Assembly: GCA_014058105.1 (NCBI GenBank)
Contig: JACGCM010002205.1
Coordinates: 806,001 to 870,000 of the forward strand
Length of the DNA stretch: 64,000 bases
Source of the DNA: Kingdonia uniflora
Taxonomy: Eukaryota; Streptophyta; Magnoliopsida; Ranunculales; Circaeasteraceae
Direction of reading: 5' to 3'
This document shows, in pieces, positions 24,053-35,166 of this stretch (position 1 is its first letter; each line of letters opens with the position of its first letter). The position numbers and the translations under genes were made by a program. Below the pieces are notes generated by a model. The model saw nothing but the letters and a program-made list of their open reading frames with translations, did no database searches and was not told the origin of the DNA.

Positions 24053-24914
24053 AGAGTATATATAGAGAATCTTTATTAGTTTTAACTTGACACCATATAT
24101 GACAAATGAGGTTCTTTCCCATGAGATCTTTTAGCTCGTATTGTGTCGTTTTTGACGAAATATGATTTTTCCATTGTTTTATATTCATATTCATATTTTA
24201 CACAGAGTATTTGTTAGTCATTTCTCAGTGATTTTGAGTGACCACCATGAGAGGCCTAAGTTAAAACAACTTTCCAATATAGTATTCTAACTGCGGCTAA
24301 GTAATATGTTGAAATATGGGTATCTAAGTGACTATGCACACACACACACCAAGTAATTCATTTAGTGATTGTTTTATAACACATTGGCAATGTCTTGGGC
24401 TTTATAGGATATTTTAGATTCATTGTCTTTCTATCATGCTTGGTGTTTAGGAGAAGTTTTGTCTTCTTTTGCTTACTTATTTCAGAGGCACTCCCCATGT
24501 GTATTTTCCTTTTATCTAATTTTACTGGGGTTACAATTATTTTGAGGGGGAGATGCATATTATTTTGGGGTATTGGTGTTTTAGTGTTTTTTCTAACTAC
24601 ACTTTGTTCTACTGGTTTGTTTATCCTTTTATTGGTTTTTTACTTTTTGTTCATCTGTGCCAAAAAGGGGGAGAGATGATCCTGACAGGTAAGCCAGGTA
24701 AGGTATGCTTCTTTTTTCTTGATCCCTTATTTTAAATGAACAGTTACATTATGTATCTTGTTTAGTGTACAGAGATTCAAGAGTATATGTTATATAAGAT
24801 GAAAGTGGGGCTTTGTGTATGGATGTTCGGTGATTGAGTTAGTCCATCAAGTTATTTTTTTTATCTCTTATAGTTAGTTCTGGTTTTGACACAAAATGAA
24901 CCAAAGGGGGAGAT
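24053..24914 (+). other. Distal part of the pol-less SIRE-type element, with purine tract
   Basis: Immediately after the Gypsy, the sequence (AACTTGACACCATATATGACA) resumes the match to the 26819 element at about 33930. It then skips the accessory ORF region and continues with CAAAAAGGGGGAGAGATG, parallel to 36745. The tract AAAGGGGGAGA at 24903-24913 is the PPT. A (CA)n run lies near 24336. There is no coding sequence. Confidence 0.7.
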
Positions 24915-25901
24915 TAAAATATCCATATTTGGAGTTTGTTTCATTCCATGTCTAGTTTAGATGTCAGCATTATCTCGTGGTTACTCGTCGTCAGAGATTA
25001 TACCTTGAGCGACTACAGTTGGACTGGCACTGAATAGGTAAATGGGCCTCAATCTCCTTGTTCAAGAATATCAAGCCCTATGTATCTTTACAGAGTATAG
25101 AAAAGGTAAAAAATATGTTTTTTGAGATAATAAAATTTTTATTCGAATAGATTCTTTTTTCTATTCGAATAAAACTGAGAACATTTCTGTTCGAATAGAT
25201 TTTATTGTATTAAAATAAAATGCCTCAGTCTGTTTTTTATTCGAATAAAATTATTTGTTATTCGAATAGATTGGCTCAGCCTGATTTCTATTCAAATACA
25301 TTTATTTTTATTCGAACAGAGATCGCCATTTTTATTTTCTAATAAAAGACAACTTTTCTTTTTTCAGAACTCACTTCATGAAAAACCTATTTTTCTAGGG
25401 ATTGTTTTTTAAAGTAAGGAGAGATTATTCTTGAGAGATTCAAGAGAGATTTAAATCACTCAAATCTTAAATCAATCATCATTGATCAAGAAACCTAGAT
25501 TTATGAATTGAAGAACTTGTGGGATTCAAGATTGGAAGCTTCAACGAGAGATTAGAGGTAGAATTGACTGCGAGGAGTTCAATTAGAAGAGAGGTAACCA
25601 CGGGATATGCTTATCGAGTCTGTAAGTAATTGAATACTTATAATTTGATTTCAATAGTAGATTGTTTAGCTGTCGGGTGATTCGACAGCGACCTGTAGGT
25701 TTTTCTCCTGAGAAGGGTTTCCCACAGGGTTAAAATTGTTTGGCCTTGTCTTTAATTTCCAACTGCTTGCTTGACATTATATAATTATATCGTTTTGAAC
25801 TAGGTTAAGCTTAGAACATTAATTCAAAGGAATTAGGACTTATCAGATTTTAAACCTAATTTATTCGAAATCGGTTAGCTTCAAGCGACTAGGATTATTC
25901 A
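24915..25901 (+). repeat. 3' LTR of the pol-less SIRE-type element
   Basis: It starts TTAAAATATCC, where TG has decayed to TA, and ends GGATTATTCA, 987 bp. Region 25138-25320 carries the TATTCGAATA palindrome in several copies. It is followed by AATAC, the decayed target duplication. Confidence 0.85.
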
Positions 25902-26818
25902 AATACACATTACTAGACTAATAATACCATTAGCACTCGCAAAGCATGCATATAGCCCTTTCAAAAAACATAGGTATATGGTTTAATACTATGCTACCTT
26001 GCTCCGTGAAGATGGGCCAGTATGTTTTCTCTATGTTGTTGAATACATGTATAACTCGATCATTCTATTGTATTTTGGTCCATTGAACAAAAGCCGCTAT
26101 TATGAATATTCCTCCTCTATTGTAACCTTCACGAGTCAAAATTGCCATTTCTTGTCCTTGTTCTCAAACAGCAGCAACCCTTGCAAGAAAGGTTAAAGGC
26201 AAAATTTCAATAGACACACCTCATATATTTGAGCCAGAACTAATAGCTTGCAAGGAGCCTTTTTTCCACTCTTTTTTCAAGCCACAAGAGCCACGTTAAA
26301 TATAAAATAGGTTCTCATCCTTTTAAGTTCGTTTAAAGATTTAATTTGATCTTCATTTGGCTAACAACTTTAATTGTCTGCCCCTGGGCAAAAAGTTTAT
26401 CAACATAGCCATTAAATTTATTAGCAAAATTATCTGCATGCCCTTCAGCCCTTGGAAATGTATAAGACATTACGTTGCATCAACTTGAAAGTCATTTATC
26501 TAGAATTTCATTAAAGGTTATAATAGTATTTAATTAGTTTGGTTTTTTATACTGCTAAAATTAGGGATTTACAGTATTGTTTACTGCCCGTTATTTACCC
26601 TCTCTAATGAATCATACCATCCTCATATTGTAACGAAGTCCTCAAAAGAATCTCAAACCCTTCGAAAGACCTACTCCAAGAAAAAAGGAGAGCTTTAGTA
26701 TTTTTATTTTTATTTTTATTTTATTTTGCAAGGCAAGCTGGAGATAGGTACCTCAAGGACCATCTATACAAAACAAACCAAGAAATTACATCCTAAAGTA
26801 TTGTTTACCCTTAGCATC
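25902..26818. other. Spacer between two SIRE-type elements; no gene seen
   Basis: About 0.9 kb of AT-rich DNA with a run of TTTTTATTT near 26700 and no readable coding domain on either strand. It ends with GCATC, the target duplication of the next element. Confidence 0.5.
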
Positions 26819-27925
26819 TGAAACATCTATTTTTGGAATTTGCTTCATTTAGTGTCTAGATTAGGCGTCAGCATTTTCTCGTGGTTATCCGGCGTCAGTG
26901 AGTGCACGAGGAGCGACTACAGCTGGACAGACTGACTTTGAATAGGTAAGTGGGTTTCTAACTCTTTGTTCTAAAAAGTCAAGCCTATGCCTTTTACAGA
27001 GTATGAAAAATTAGTAAGAATGTCTTCCTTTAGAAAATAGAGCTTCTATTCGAATAGACTATTTTCTATTCGAATAGAGATGGAAAGATTCCTTCTATTC
27101 GAATAGGATTCTGTCTATTCGAATAACTTACCTCAGCGTGATTTCGAGCTTGGAAAGATTTCTTCTATTCGAATAGGATTTTGGTCTATTGGAATAACTT
27201 ACCTCATCGTAATTTCAAAGCTTGGAAAGATTTCTTCTATTCGAATAGGATTCCTTTATATTCTAATGACTCACTTCAGCGTGATTTCCAGCATGATCCT
27301 ATACGAATAGGATTGTCTCTATTCGAATAGAGCCCGTGATTTATATTTCGTTATTTAAGACATACTTACCATTTTTTCAAGCTCAATTTTTGAAAACCTA
27401 TATTTTTAAGGGCTTACTTTTGATAGTTAAGAGAGATCTTCTTTAAGAGATTCAAGAGAGAATCAAATCACTCAAATCTTAAATCAATCTATTAATCAAG
27501 AAACCCTAGTCGTGCATTGAAGAACTTGAGCGATTCAAGACTTGGAGCTTCGACGAGAGATTGAAGCGAGGCGTTGCGAGAACGTGAGATTGATTGCAAG
27601 AAGATAACTTGGAAAAAAGATAACCATGAGAGGTGTTTATCAATTTTGTAAGTGATTAAATTTTTGTAGTTCTTTTTCATATAGTGGATTGTTTAGTTGT
27701 TGGGGATTCGACAGCGACCTGTAGGTTTTTCTCCTAAGAAAGGTTTTCCCACAGGGTTAAAAATTATTGCATGTTTCTTTAATTTCCAACTACTTGTTCG
27801 ACATTAGATAATTGGATTAACTTGATTTAAGTTTATCTTAGGCCATTAATTCAGAGGAATTAAGACCTGACGATTTAGACCTAAAACAATCAAAATTGAT
27901 TAGTCTCAAGCGTTTAGGAATTTCA
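26819..27925 (+). repeat. 5' LTR of the complete SIRE-type element
   Basis: It starts TGAAACATCT and ends GGAATTTCA. Between 27045 and 27331 it holds about ten copies of TATTCGAATA or one-base variants, spaced with the shared filler CTTACCTCAGCGTGATTTC. TTATTTAAG near 27350 is a possible TATA element. The unit of about 71 bp occurs twice here and three times in the 3' LTR. Confidence 0.9.
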
Positions 27926-27927
27926 AT

Positions 27928-27939
27928 TGGTATCAGAGC
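27928..27939 (+). promoter_or_regulatory. Primer-binding site, tRNA-Met
   Basis: TGGTATCAGAGC, the usual Copia site, lies two bases inside the LTR. Confidence 0.88.
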
Positions 27940-27998
27940 GGTCACGCTTTGAGGTTTAATAACCTACGCGTGGATCCCGGATAGTTCGCTTGAGAATA

Positions 27999-29922
27999 AT
28001 GAGTTCCGAGAAGTTTGAAGGTCCTGTAAATCGCCCTCCATTCTTTGATGGCAAAGATTACCCATACTGGAAAGTCTGAATGGTTGCGTTTTTACAATCA
28101 ATCAGAGAAGTTGTATGGATTGCCATTGAGGATGGTTGGTCGCATCCTACTAAGATACAAGGAGCACCAGGGGATTCCATAGAGGTCCAAAAACCTAGGA
28201 ATCAATGGACAAAGGATGAAAAGGATGCCGCCGGCTATAATTCTAAAGGCCTCAATCCAATCTTTATGGTTGTGACCCAAAATGAGTTTCGACATCTCTC
28301 TGCTTGTACCACTTCAAAAGAAGCTTGGGACATTCTAGTTCAAACTCATGAGGGCGATGATACAGTTAAGGAAAGTAAGCTACAGATGCTTACTTCACAA
28401 TTTGAAAATATCAGATTGAATGAAAATGAACCGTTTGATGAATTTTATGCGAGACTAAGTGATATTTCAAACACTAGTGGCGCATTAGGAGTTCCTTATT
28501 CTGATGCTTAGATTGTTCGCAAAGTCCTAAGGTCTCTTCCTAAGAGTTTTAGGTCCAGACATGATGCTATTGAGGAGGCTCAAGATCTAAAAAAATTGAA
28601 GCCCGATACATTAGCTAGAAAATTGTGAACTGTTGAACTTGAGATAAGGATGGAGAACCCTGAGAAGAATAAGAGTGTTGCTTTCAAGTCTTCATCTTAC
28701 TTCTCTTCTTCCAAGGGTTCTAGAGAGGTTGATCACTCATTTATCTCAGATGATGATGAAGGTTTGGATATAGATTCATCAATTTCTCTTATTAGTCAGC
28801 AGTTTCAAAAAATCTTGAAGAAACGACAGTTTCAAAAACAAGAACAAAAGCAAGGGCAATCAATGAACTATAAACCGCGACCTCATGATCGGGTCAGGAC
28901 ATATAACCGGCATAGCAATAGTGATATTGACCTTAATCAAGTTGAATGCTTTAAATGTTACAAGTTTGGTCATTATGCCCATAGCTGTCCTAGTAAGAAA
29001 TTTGGCACTAATCATAAAGCTATGAATATCAGTTTTACTTGGGATGACAGTGATGATGAACATGATAACAATGAGATTCATTCCCAAGCAGTTGATAACG
29101 AAAACTTTATTGCTTATCCTGCTTTTCTTACTTGTGGCAATAATAATTTTGATGTCTTTGAACTTGAAAATTCTGAGGAAAATCAAAGTAATCAAGAACA
29201 AGATAAGTTTGATGACCCGACTCTTGAGGAGTTGTATGCTCAAACTCTCGCTAAGTGTATGAAACTAAGTAAACATAACAAATTCTTGACAGACCAAGTT
29301 GATACACTTACCGAACTTCAAAACAAAACTGAGAGTACAAGTCACAAGATAGAGGTACTTGAGAATGAGAAACAATGCCTTAGTGACAAAGTTGTTTTTC
29401 TAGAAAAAGAAGTTAATGATGTGAAAGAGAAAGTGAAATCAACTTTGGACGAACTTCGTTTGGCCAAGCTTGATGTGGTTTTATCTCAGCAGAAACTTGA
29501 GAAGTTTTGTCATAGGGCCAAGAACATTGATAAAATACTATGTATGGGAAAGACAGACAGTGACAAGAGGGGTCTAGGATATGAGGAATCTCTTCTGAGT
29601 GTCAAGACTCCCCAAATCACAAAAGTTTGTGAAAGCAACTGCTGCTACCTCGTTTCCTAAGCATAACATGATATCCACTACTCATGATCATACCGAAAGG
29701 GTTTCTTACTCTCAAATTTACTATTGTAATCTATGTGGTAGAAAGGGACATATTGCATCGTACTGTAGATTTGTTGGACCTTATCAATCATATGTTCGCC
29801 CTTTTGATGGATACCGATATAATTCTAATGTAATGTCTACTAACGGGAAACGTGAGAATGTATCTAGATGGTTTGCACAAGAAACTATAGGTCGAAGAAC
29901 TTTTCAGAGCATTTGGGTATGA
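27999..29922 (+). pseudogene. Copia gag, broken
   Basis: The start at 27999 gives MSSEKFEGPVNRPPFFDGK. In-frame stops lie at 28077 (TGA, where relatives have R), 28509 (TAG) and about 28626 (TGA). The UBN2-type capsid block reads TSKEAWDILVQTHEG, LQMLTSQFENI, and FDEFYARLSDI. The first zinc knuckle is CFKCYKFGHYAHSC at about 28945 and the second CNLCGRKGHIASYC at about 29728. A coiled-coil segment lies between them. One extra A near 29620, relative to the sister element, shifts the frame. The frame ends at TGA 29920-29922. Confidence 0.88.
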
Positions 29923-29925
29923 AAG

Positions 29926-30360
29926 ATGGATTTGGCACCTCAGATAAGGTGTAATATTGCACTAACTGCCCTAAATGCTTTCAAGTCAGTTCAATGGTAT
30001 ATGGATAATGAGTGTTCCCGTCATATGACTGGTGATGAATCTAAATTGTGTCACCTGAAGAGTATTCAGGGAGGTGATGTTACGTTTGGTGATGGAAGCA
30101 CATCTCCTGTGGTTGGAAGGGGACAGGCCGAAGGACTCGGTACTCCGGTAATTGACAATGTTCTCTTGGTTAAGAGGCTGAAGGTGAATCTTCTGAGTGT
30201 CAGCCAACTATGTGATACGGATCATACTATTACATTTTCCAAAGGTGGATGTGAGGTTTTGAACTCTCAAGGACAACGTGTGATCCATGATGCTAGAACC
30301 ACTGATTATTGCTATGTTGTTAAACAAGAAGTTCTACTATATGTAACAAAGCAAAACTGA
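29926..30360 (+). pseudogene. Copia protease, active site lost
   Basis: QWYMDNECSRHMTGDES matches the start of Copia proteases, where the catalytic triplet is DSG or DTG. Here it reads DNE, so the enzyme should be inactive. The rest is well preserved (VTFGDGSTSPVVGRGQ, DNVLLVKRLKVNLLSVSQLC). The frame is continuous with gag except for the TGA at 29920 and ends at TGA 30358-30360. Confidence 0.85.
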
Positions 30361-30365
30361 ATGAT

Positions 30366-31328
30366 GTGGAGTTATGGCATCAAAGGTTGGGACATATAAA
30401 CTTCAATGATTTGTCCAAGATTACAAGTAAAGAGCTGATTCGGGGAGTTCCAAAGTTGGGAAGATTGAGCAACGTGGTTTGGAGTCCTTGTCAAGTTGGC
30501 AAGCAAACAAAGAGCTCTTACAAGAAGTCCAACAATATTGCTACTACTCGGATTCTTGAGCTGATACACATGGATTTGATGGGTCTTATGAGAACGGCAT
30601 CCTTGGGAGGTAAAAAGTATATTTTGATAATGGTAGATGACTTCTCTCGGTATACATGGATAGCACTTTTGAGGGAGAAGTCTAGAACATTTGAAGAATT
30701 TCGTACTATATCACTTCGAATCCAAAATGAGAAAGATTGCTCTATTGATAAAATTCGAAGTGATCGTAGAGGCGAGTTTAAGGATGCTAGGGTGATTGAG
30801 TACTGTACTTCTAATGGGATTAAACAGGAATTCTCTGCTCCAATCCCTCCACAACAAAATGGAGTTGAAGAAAGGAAGAATAAAGTTCTTCAAGAAATGG
30901 GACGTGTCTTTCTTCATAGCAAGGATCTTCCAGCACACTTTTGGGGGGAGGCCATTCATACTGCGTGTAATACTATTAATAAAGTATATCTACGTCCACT
31001 TACTTTAAACACGCCCTATAAATTGTGGTTTGGAAAGAAGCCGAATGTCCATTATTTCCGGGTTTTTGGAAGTAAATGTTTTATCTTTAGAGATCGAGGA
31101 AACATTGGGAAATTTGACTCTCGGAGTGATGAAGGTATTCTTTTGGGCTACTCAACAAATAGTAGAACATTTCGAGTCTATAATTTGAGAACCAAAGTGA
31201 TGATGGAGTCCTGTAATGTGGTAGTAGATGATACTTGTACCATTGGTTCTACAAATATGAGAGAAGATGATTGTACAACGGAAACTCTAGAACCATCTAC
31301 TGATATTCTTGCATCGAGTCCTACATAA
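30366..31328 (+). pseudogene. Copia integrase, open but truncated frame
   Basis: The GAG-pre-integrase segment is LWHQRLGHINFNDLSKI. The HHCC region is altered: CQVGKQ replaces CxxCQxGK-like sequence. The core has ELIHMDLMG, YTWIALLREKS, IRSDRRGEF and PPQQNGVEERKNK. The aspartates and glutamate can be placed, but RSDRRGEF has R where relatives have G. The usual C-terminal GKKPNVHYFRVFGSKCFI follows. The frame stops at TAA 31326-31328, before the RT. Confidence 0.87.
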
Positions 31329-33032
31329 AAGAGTGATTATTTATTACCTAATCCATCACTTCCAGTTCTGACTCCCCCTCCCGCTCCAAGTGTATCGCAA
31401 CCCGGATGGCATCAAGTTCGTAAGGATCACTCACATGCCAATATCATTGGGGATGCTACTTTTCAGGTTCAAACTAGAAGCCAACACCATGAGACGGTTC
31501 ACTGTGTTTATTATGTTTCAGTGATTGAACCAACCACGGTAAAGGAAGCTCTTTTAAATGAATATTGGCTTCATGCAATGTAAGATGAGCTTCAACAGTT
31601 TTGACGTCAAGATGTTTGGGATTTGGTTCCACGTCCTTCAAGTACAAATGTTATTGGGACTAAATGGGTTTATTAGAACAAATATGACGAACTTGGGAAT
31701 GTAGTTCGAAACAAAGCTCGATTGGTTGCTCAAGGGTACAATCAAGTAAAAGGGGTTGAAGTTGTTGAAACGTTTGCCCCTACTACAAGACTTGAGTCTA
31801 TTCGGTTATTGTTCGCTCTTGCTTGCAATAAAAAAATTCAAGTTATATCAAATGGATGTGAAGAGTGCGTTTCTGTGTATGTGTCTCAACCAAAAGGGTT
31901 TGTTGATCTTCATCATCCCGATCATGTATTCTACTTGAAGAAGGCTCTTTATGGTTTGAAGCAAGCTCCTCGCGCTTGGTATGAACGGCTTTCCAATTTC
32001 ATCTTAGTTAAGGGATTTGTTTGAGGGGGAGTTGATAAAACGTTGTTTATCCAACGGAAGGGAGGCGCGATACTAGTTGTTCAGGTATATGTAGATGATA
32101 TTGTGCTTGGCTCTACTTCAAGTTCACTAACCTCTTCTTTTGCAGCTTTAATGAAAAGTGAATTTGAAATGAGTATGGTTGGGAAACTAACTTACTTCTT
32201 AGGTCTCCAAATACGACAAATGGATAGAGGAATGTTTCTCTCTCAATCCACGTATGTTAGGGATCTTGTGAAGAAGTTTGGTCTCTCTTCTGCAAAGCAT
32301 GCTAGGACGCCCATGAGTACCACAATAAAGCTAAGTAAGGACTTGGCAGGTAAGGATGTTGATCAAAAGACGTATAGAAGTATGATAGGTAGTTTACTTT
32401 ATCTTACTGCTACTCGTCATGATATTATGTTTAGTGTATGTATATGTGCTTGTTATCAAGGTAGTCCGAAAGAGTCCCATTTACAGGCTGTTAAGCGTAT
32501 TATTCGTTATGTATGTGGGACTTCTGATTTTGGCTTATGGTGTTCACATGACACAACCTCCGAGGTTATTGGGTATTATGATGCAGATTGGGCAGGTAAT
32601 ACAGATGATAGGAAGAACACTTTTGGTGGATGCTATTATATTGGAAATAATCTTGTGGCTTGGCAGAGCAAGAAGCAGAATTACATTTCCTAATCCACAG
32701 CAGAAGCGGAGTATATTACTGCGGGTAGTCGATGCACTCAATTTATTTGGATGAAACAGATGGTGCTTGACTATGGAATAGTCCAGGGGACAATGTCAGT
32801 ATTTTGTGACAATACTAGCGCGATCAATATCTCCAAGAATCCTGAACAACATTCCAGAACCAAGCATATCAACATTCGGTTCCACTTCATCCTAGATCTT
32901 GTTGAGCGCAAGATTGTCAGTGTTGAGTATGTTCCTACAAAGAGTCAATTAGTCGATTTTTTTACCAAGCCGTTAGATGCTATGAGGTTTGAGCTTTTGA
33001 GACGGTCGATTGGTGTCTGCTCTATTGATTAG
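31329..33032 (+). pseudogene. Copia reverse transcriptase and RNase H, broken
   Basis: The RT N-terminus is readable only in pieces. A frameshift near 31840 moves LYQMDVKSAFL to another frame, which returns near 31870. The palm motif YVDDIVLGSTS is intact at about 32088, followed by YFLGLQIRQ. RNase H has YYDADWAGNTDDRK at about 32575, then AEAEY after a stop at 32691, and ends DFFTKPLDAMRFELLRRSIG. Stops also occur near 31580, 31603, 31675 and 32022. The final stop is TAG at 33030-33032. Confidence 0.88.
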
Positions 33033-34344
33033 GCATGTCTTTAACTTCCTTTTTATACTATTTTGGTAGATTATCACAGTGATATATGCTTGGTCAGATA
33101 CGTTTTCCAATTTAATGTTAGGACAGTTCAGTATAGTGTTTACTTGGATATTGATTTCTCTCACAGCAGTTAACTCTCGCATGCTTAGATAGATAGGCAC
33201 TCATTGATATTATACTTTCGGATACATATAGAGACTTCGTACCTAATGTTATGTGAGGATCTGGCCTTCTTTATTAGCTTCGAGTGTTCTAAAATTTACT
33301 CTTCCTTTTGATCTTGATGCTTTGATCTCATTTCGTTTCCTTACTCAATTGTCAAACGGTAACCTCAAGTTCAAGTTAGTTTAATAGAACATTCCCTATT
33401 TTTATTCGAGGCGAAAAACTGACTGTGTTCAACCGAAGATATGATAATAGGCGTTTTATTGCTACACATTTTTGGCCTTCGTTATGTCTAACCCTATTTT
33501 TATCCACTTGCAGCCCTTTGTGCCTTAAAATATGTTTTTTCTTTTCTGCAAAAAATTCTTTGTTTTTTACCCATTTGTTCTGAGACTGCTAAGTAAAAAA
33601 AAAAATATATATATATATATATGAGTGATTTTTGGGGGAAGATGCAGAGAAGAATAAACTGAAATCCAAAATAACTTTTTAGTATCTCAATTAAAAAAAA
33701 TTAAAAAAAAATAAAGGGAAGAAAAAGATATGAAGAGGTATATACAGAAGATGTTTTTGACTTCAAGTGAGAAGGGGAGTTAGTGTTAACGCAGTCTCAG
33801 AATGCCAAGAAAACACCTACACCATCATTTGCCTACCCATGCCTACATTATAACCTTTTCAAAACCTGCTTGATCTTGAGTTTAACACAGCTAGTTTAAT
33901 GGAGATGAGAAATACGGAGTCTATATTAATTAACTTGACACCATTAATGACAATTGATTTCATTTCCATGAGATCTTCCAGCTCACAGTGCGCTGCTTAT
34001 TTGATGAAATCTGAGTCTTTCTTTGCATATTACTCATACTCATATTTTACACAGAGTGTTAGCTAGTCAATTCTCAGTGAATTTGAGTGACCACCAATGA
34101 GAAGCCTAAGTTAAAACAACTTTCCTTTTAGTATCTTATTTCTGAATGTTGGGTCTGTCGAATGCATGGTACTGTTTTATGTTAACTGCGCACACACACA
34201 CTCTGAGTAAATACTTATTCTGTCTGAATTTTCTATTGAATGATGTCCTATGTGAGATTCATATAACCTGTGATTATTCTTTCTTTTTCTTTGTGTTGCT
34301 TTGCCTTTGGTTTTCCTTTTTGTTTTTGTACCTATTGAAAGAAA
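33033..34344 (+). other. Non-coding region between pol and the accessory unit
   Basis: No ORF of note. It contains an (AT)n run near 33604-33621 and matches the post-pol DNA of the sister element (for example GAGGCGAAAAA near 33410 and 8919). It ends at the palindrome array. Confidence 0.6.
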
Positions 34345-34680
34345 AAAAGGTTCTTTCTATTCGAATAATCTGCCTCAGCGTCGTTTTGATTCAAAAAATT
34401 TCATTTCCTATTTGAATAGGAATTTTCCCTATTCGAATAATTTTCCTCAGCGTTTTTTGGTCTTCAAAATTTTCATTTCCTATTCGAATACGATTTTTCC
34501 TATTCGAATAATTCAGTTCAGCTTTGTTTTAAAAAAAATGGAGGCAAATTGTTATTCGAATAGGGTTTGATCCTATTTAGTTCAATGTGAAATTGTTTTA
34601 ATATAAATACCACACTTTTTTTTTCTCACTCCTCACTCAACTCTCCAACGATGTCTCTCTCTATACTCTAGATTTTTCAA
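34345..34680 (+). promoter_or_regulatory. LTR-like internal promoter before the accessory ORF
   Basis: Five perfect TATTCGAATA palindromes (first 34358-34367, last 34553-34562) and a variant alternate with CTCAGCGT filler, as in the element's own LTRs. TATAAATA follows at 34602-34609. Then comes a pyrimidine-rich stretch (TTTTTTTCTCACTCCTC) typical of plant transcription starts. A six-codon uORF (34651-34671) is in the presumed leader. The promoter call is inference from layout. Confidence 0.5.
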
Positions 34681-34776
34681 ATTGAGTTAATTCCTTGCAC
34701 AAATTACTTGTTTATATCAATCCCTACTTGGATCGTGAGCAATTTCACATCTTGGATTCTCAATTCGATAATTTCG

Positions 34777-35096
34777 GTGAGACAGTCGTAATTCTAGGGT
34801 TAGTGTTTGGGTTTCTCTTTGCTCCTTCACGATTAGTTCACCCTCTTTCTCTTGTTATACACTTGATTCGTCGTGCATTGTGTGGATTGGTGTTGTTTGG
34901 TTTGAATTTGGAGACATTGATTGCACTGCTATTGCATGGGTTGTTGCTGTGATTTTTTTTATTGATTGAACTGGTATTGGGTGTGTTGTTGGTGGAGATT
35001 TGGGTGATTGAATTTAAGGAGGTGATTCATTATATCTTGGGTTCCCCTACTTAACCGTGTGGGTTAAGTTTGGGGAAATTGGGGTTTTGCTTGCAG
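34777..35096 (+). other. Possible leader intron of the accessory gene
   Basis: A donor TTCG/gtgaga at 34777 and an acceptor ttgcttgcag ending at 35096 would remove 320 nt of T-rich sequence from the leader. Removal would shorten the path from the TATA element to the ATG at 35167. Based only on splice consensus. Confidence 0.35.
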
Positions 35097-35166
35097 GTGT
35101 ATACGGAGTTTGTTTGGTTGTTGTGTGTTACTTTGGTTACAGCGGATTCTTCGCACGATATTTGAT

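Larger units (their letters stand above)
6536..25901 (+). mobile_element. SIRE-type Copia retrotransposon, pol-less, split by a Gypsy insertion
   Basis: The LTRs at 6536-7511 and 24915-25901 match each other and resemble those of the element at 26819-38157. The flanking pentamers are CATAC (6531-6535) and AATAC (25902-25906), a 4 of 5 match expected of an old insertion. A tRNA-Met-type PBS follows the left LTR and a purine tract precedes the right one. Removing the Gypsy at 9419-24047 leaves about 4.7 kb. Compared with the larger relative, the middle of gag, the span from protease to RNase H, and the accessory ORF are missing, so the copy is non-autonomous. Confidence 0.85.
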
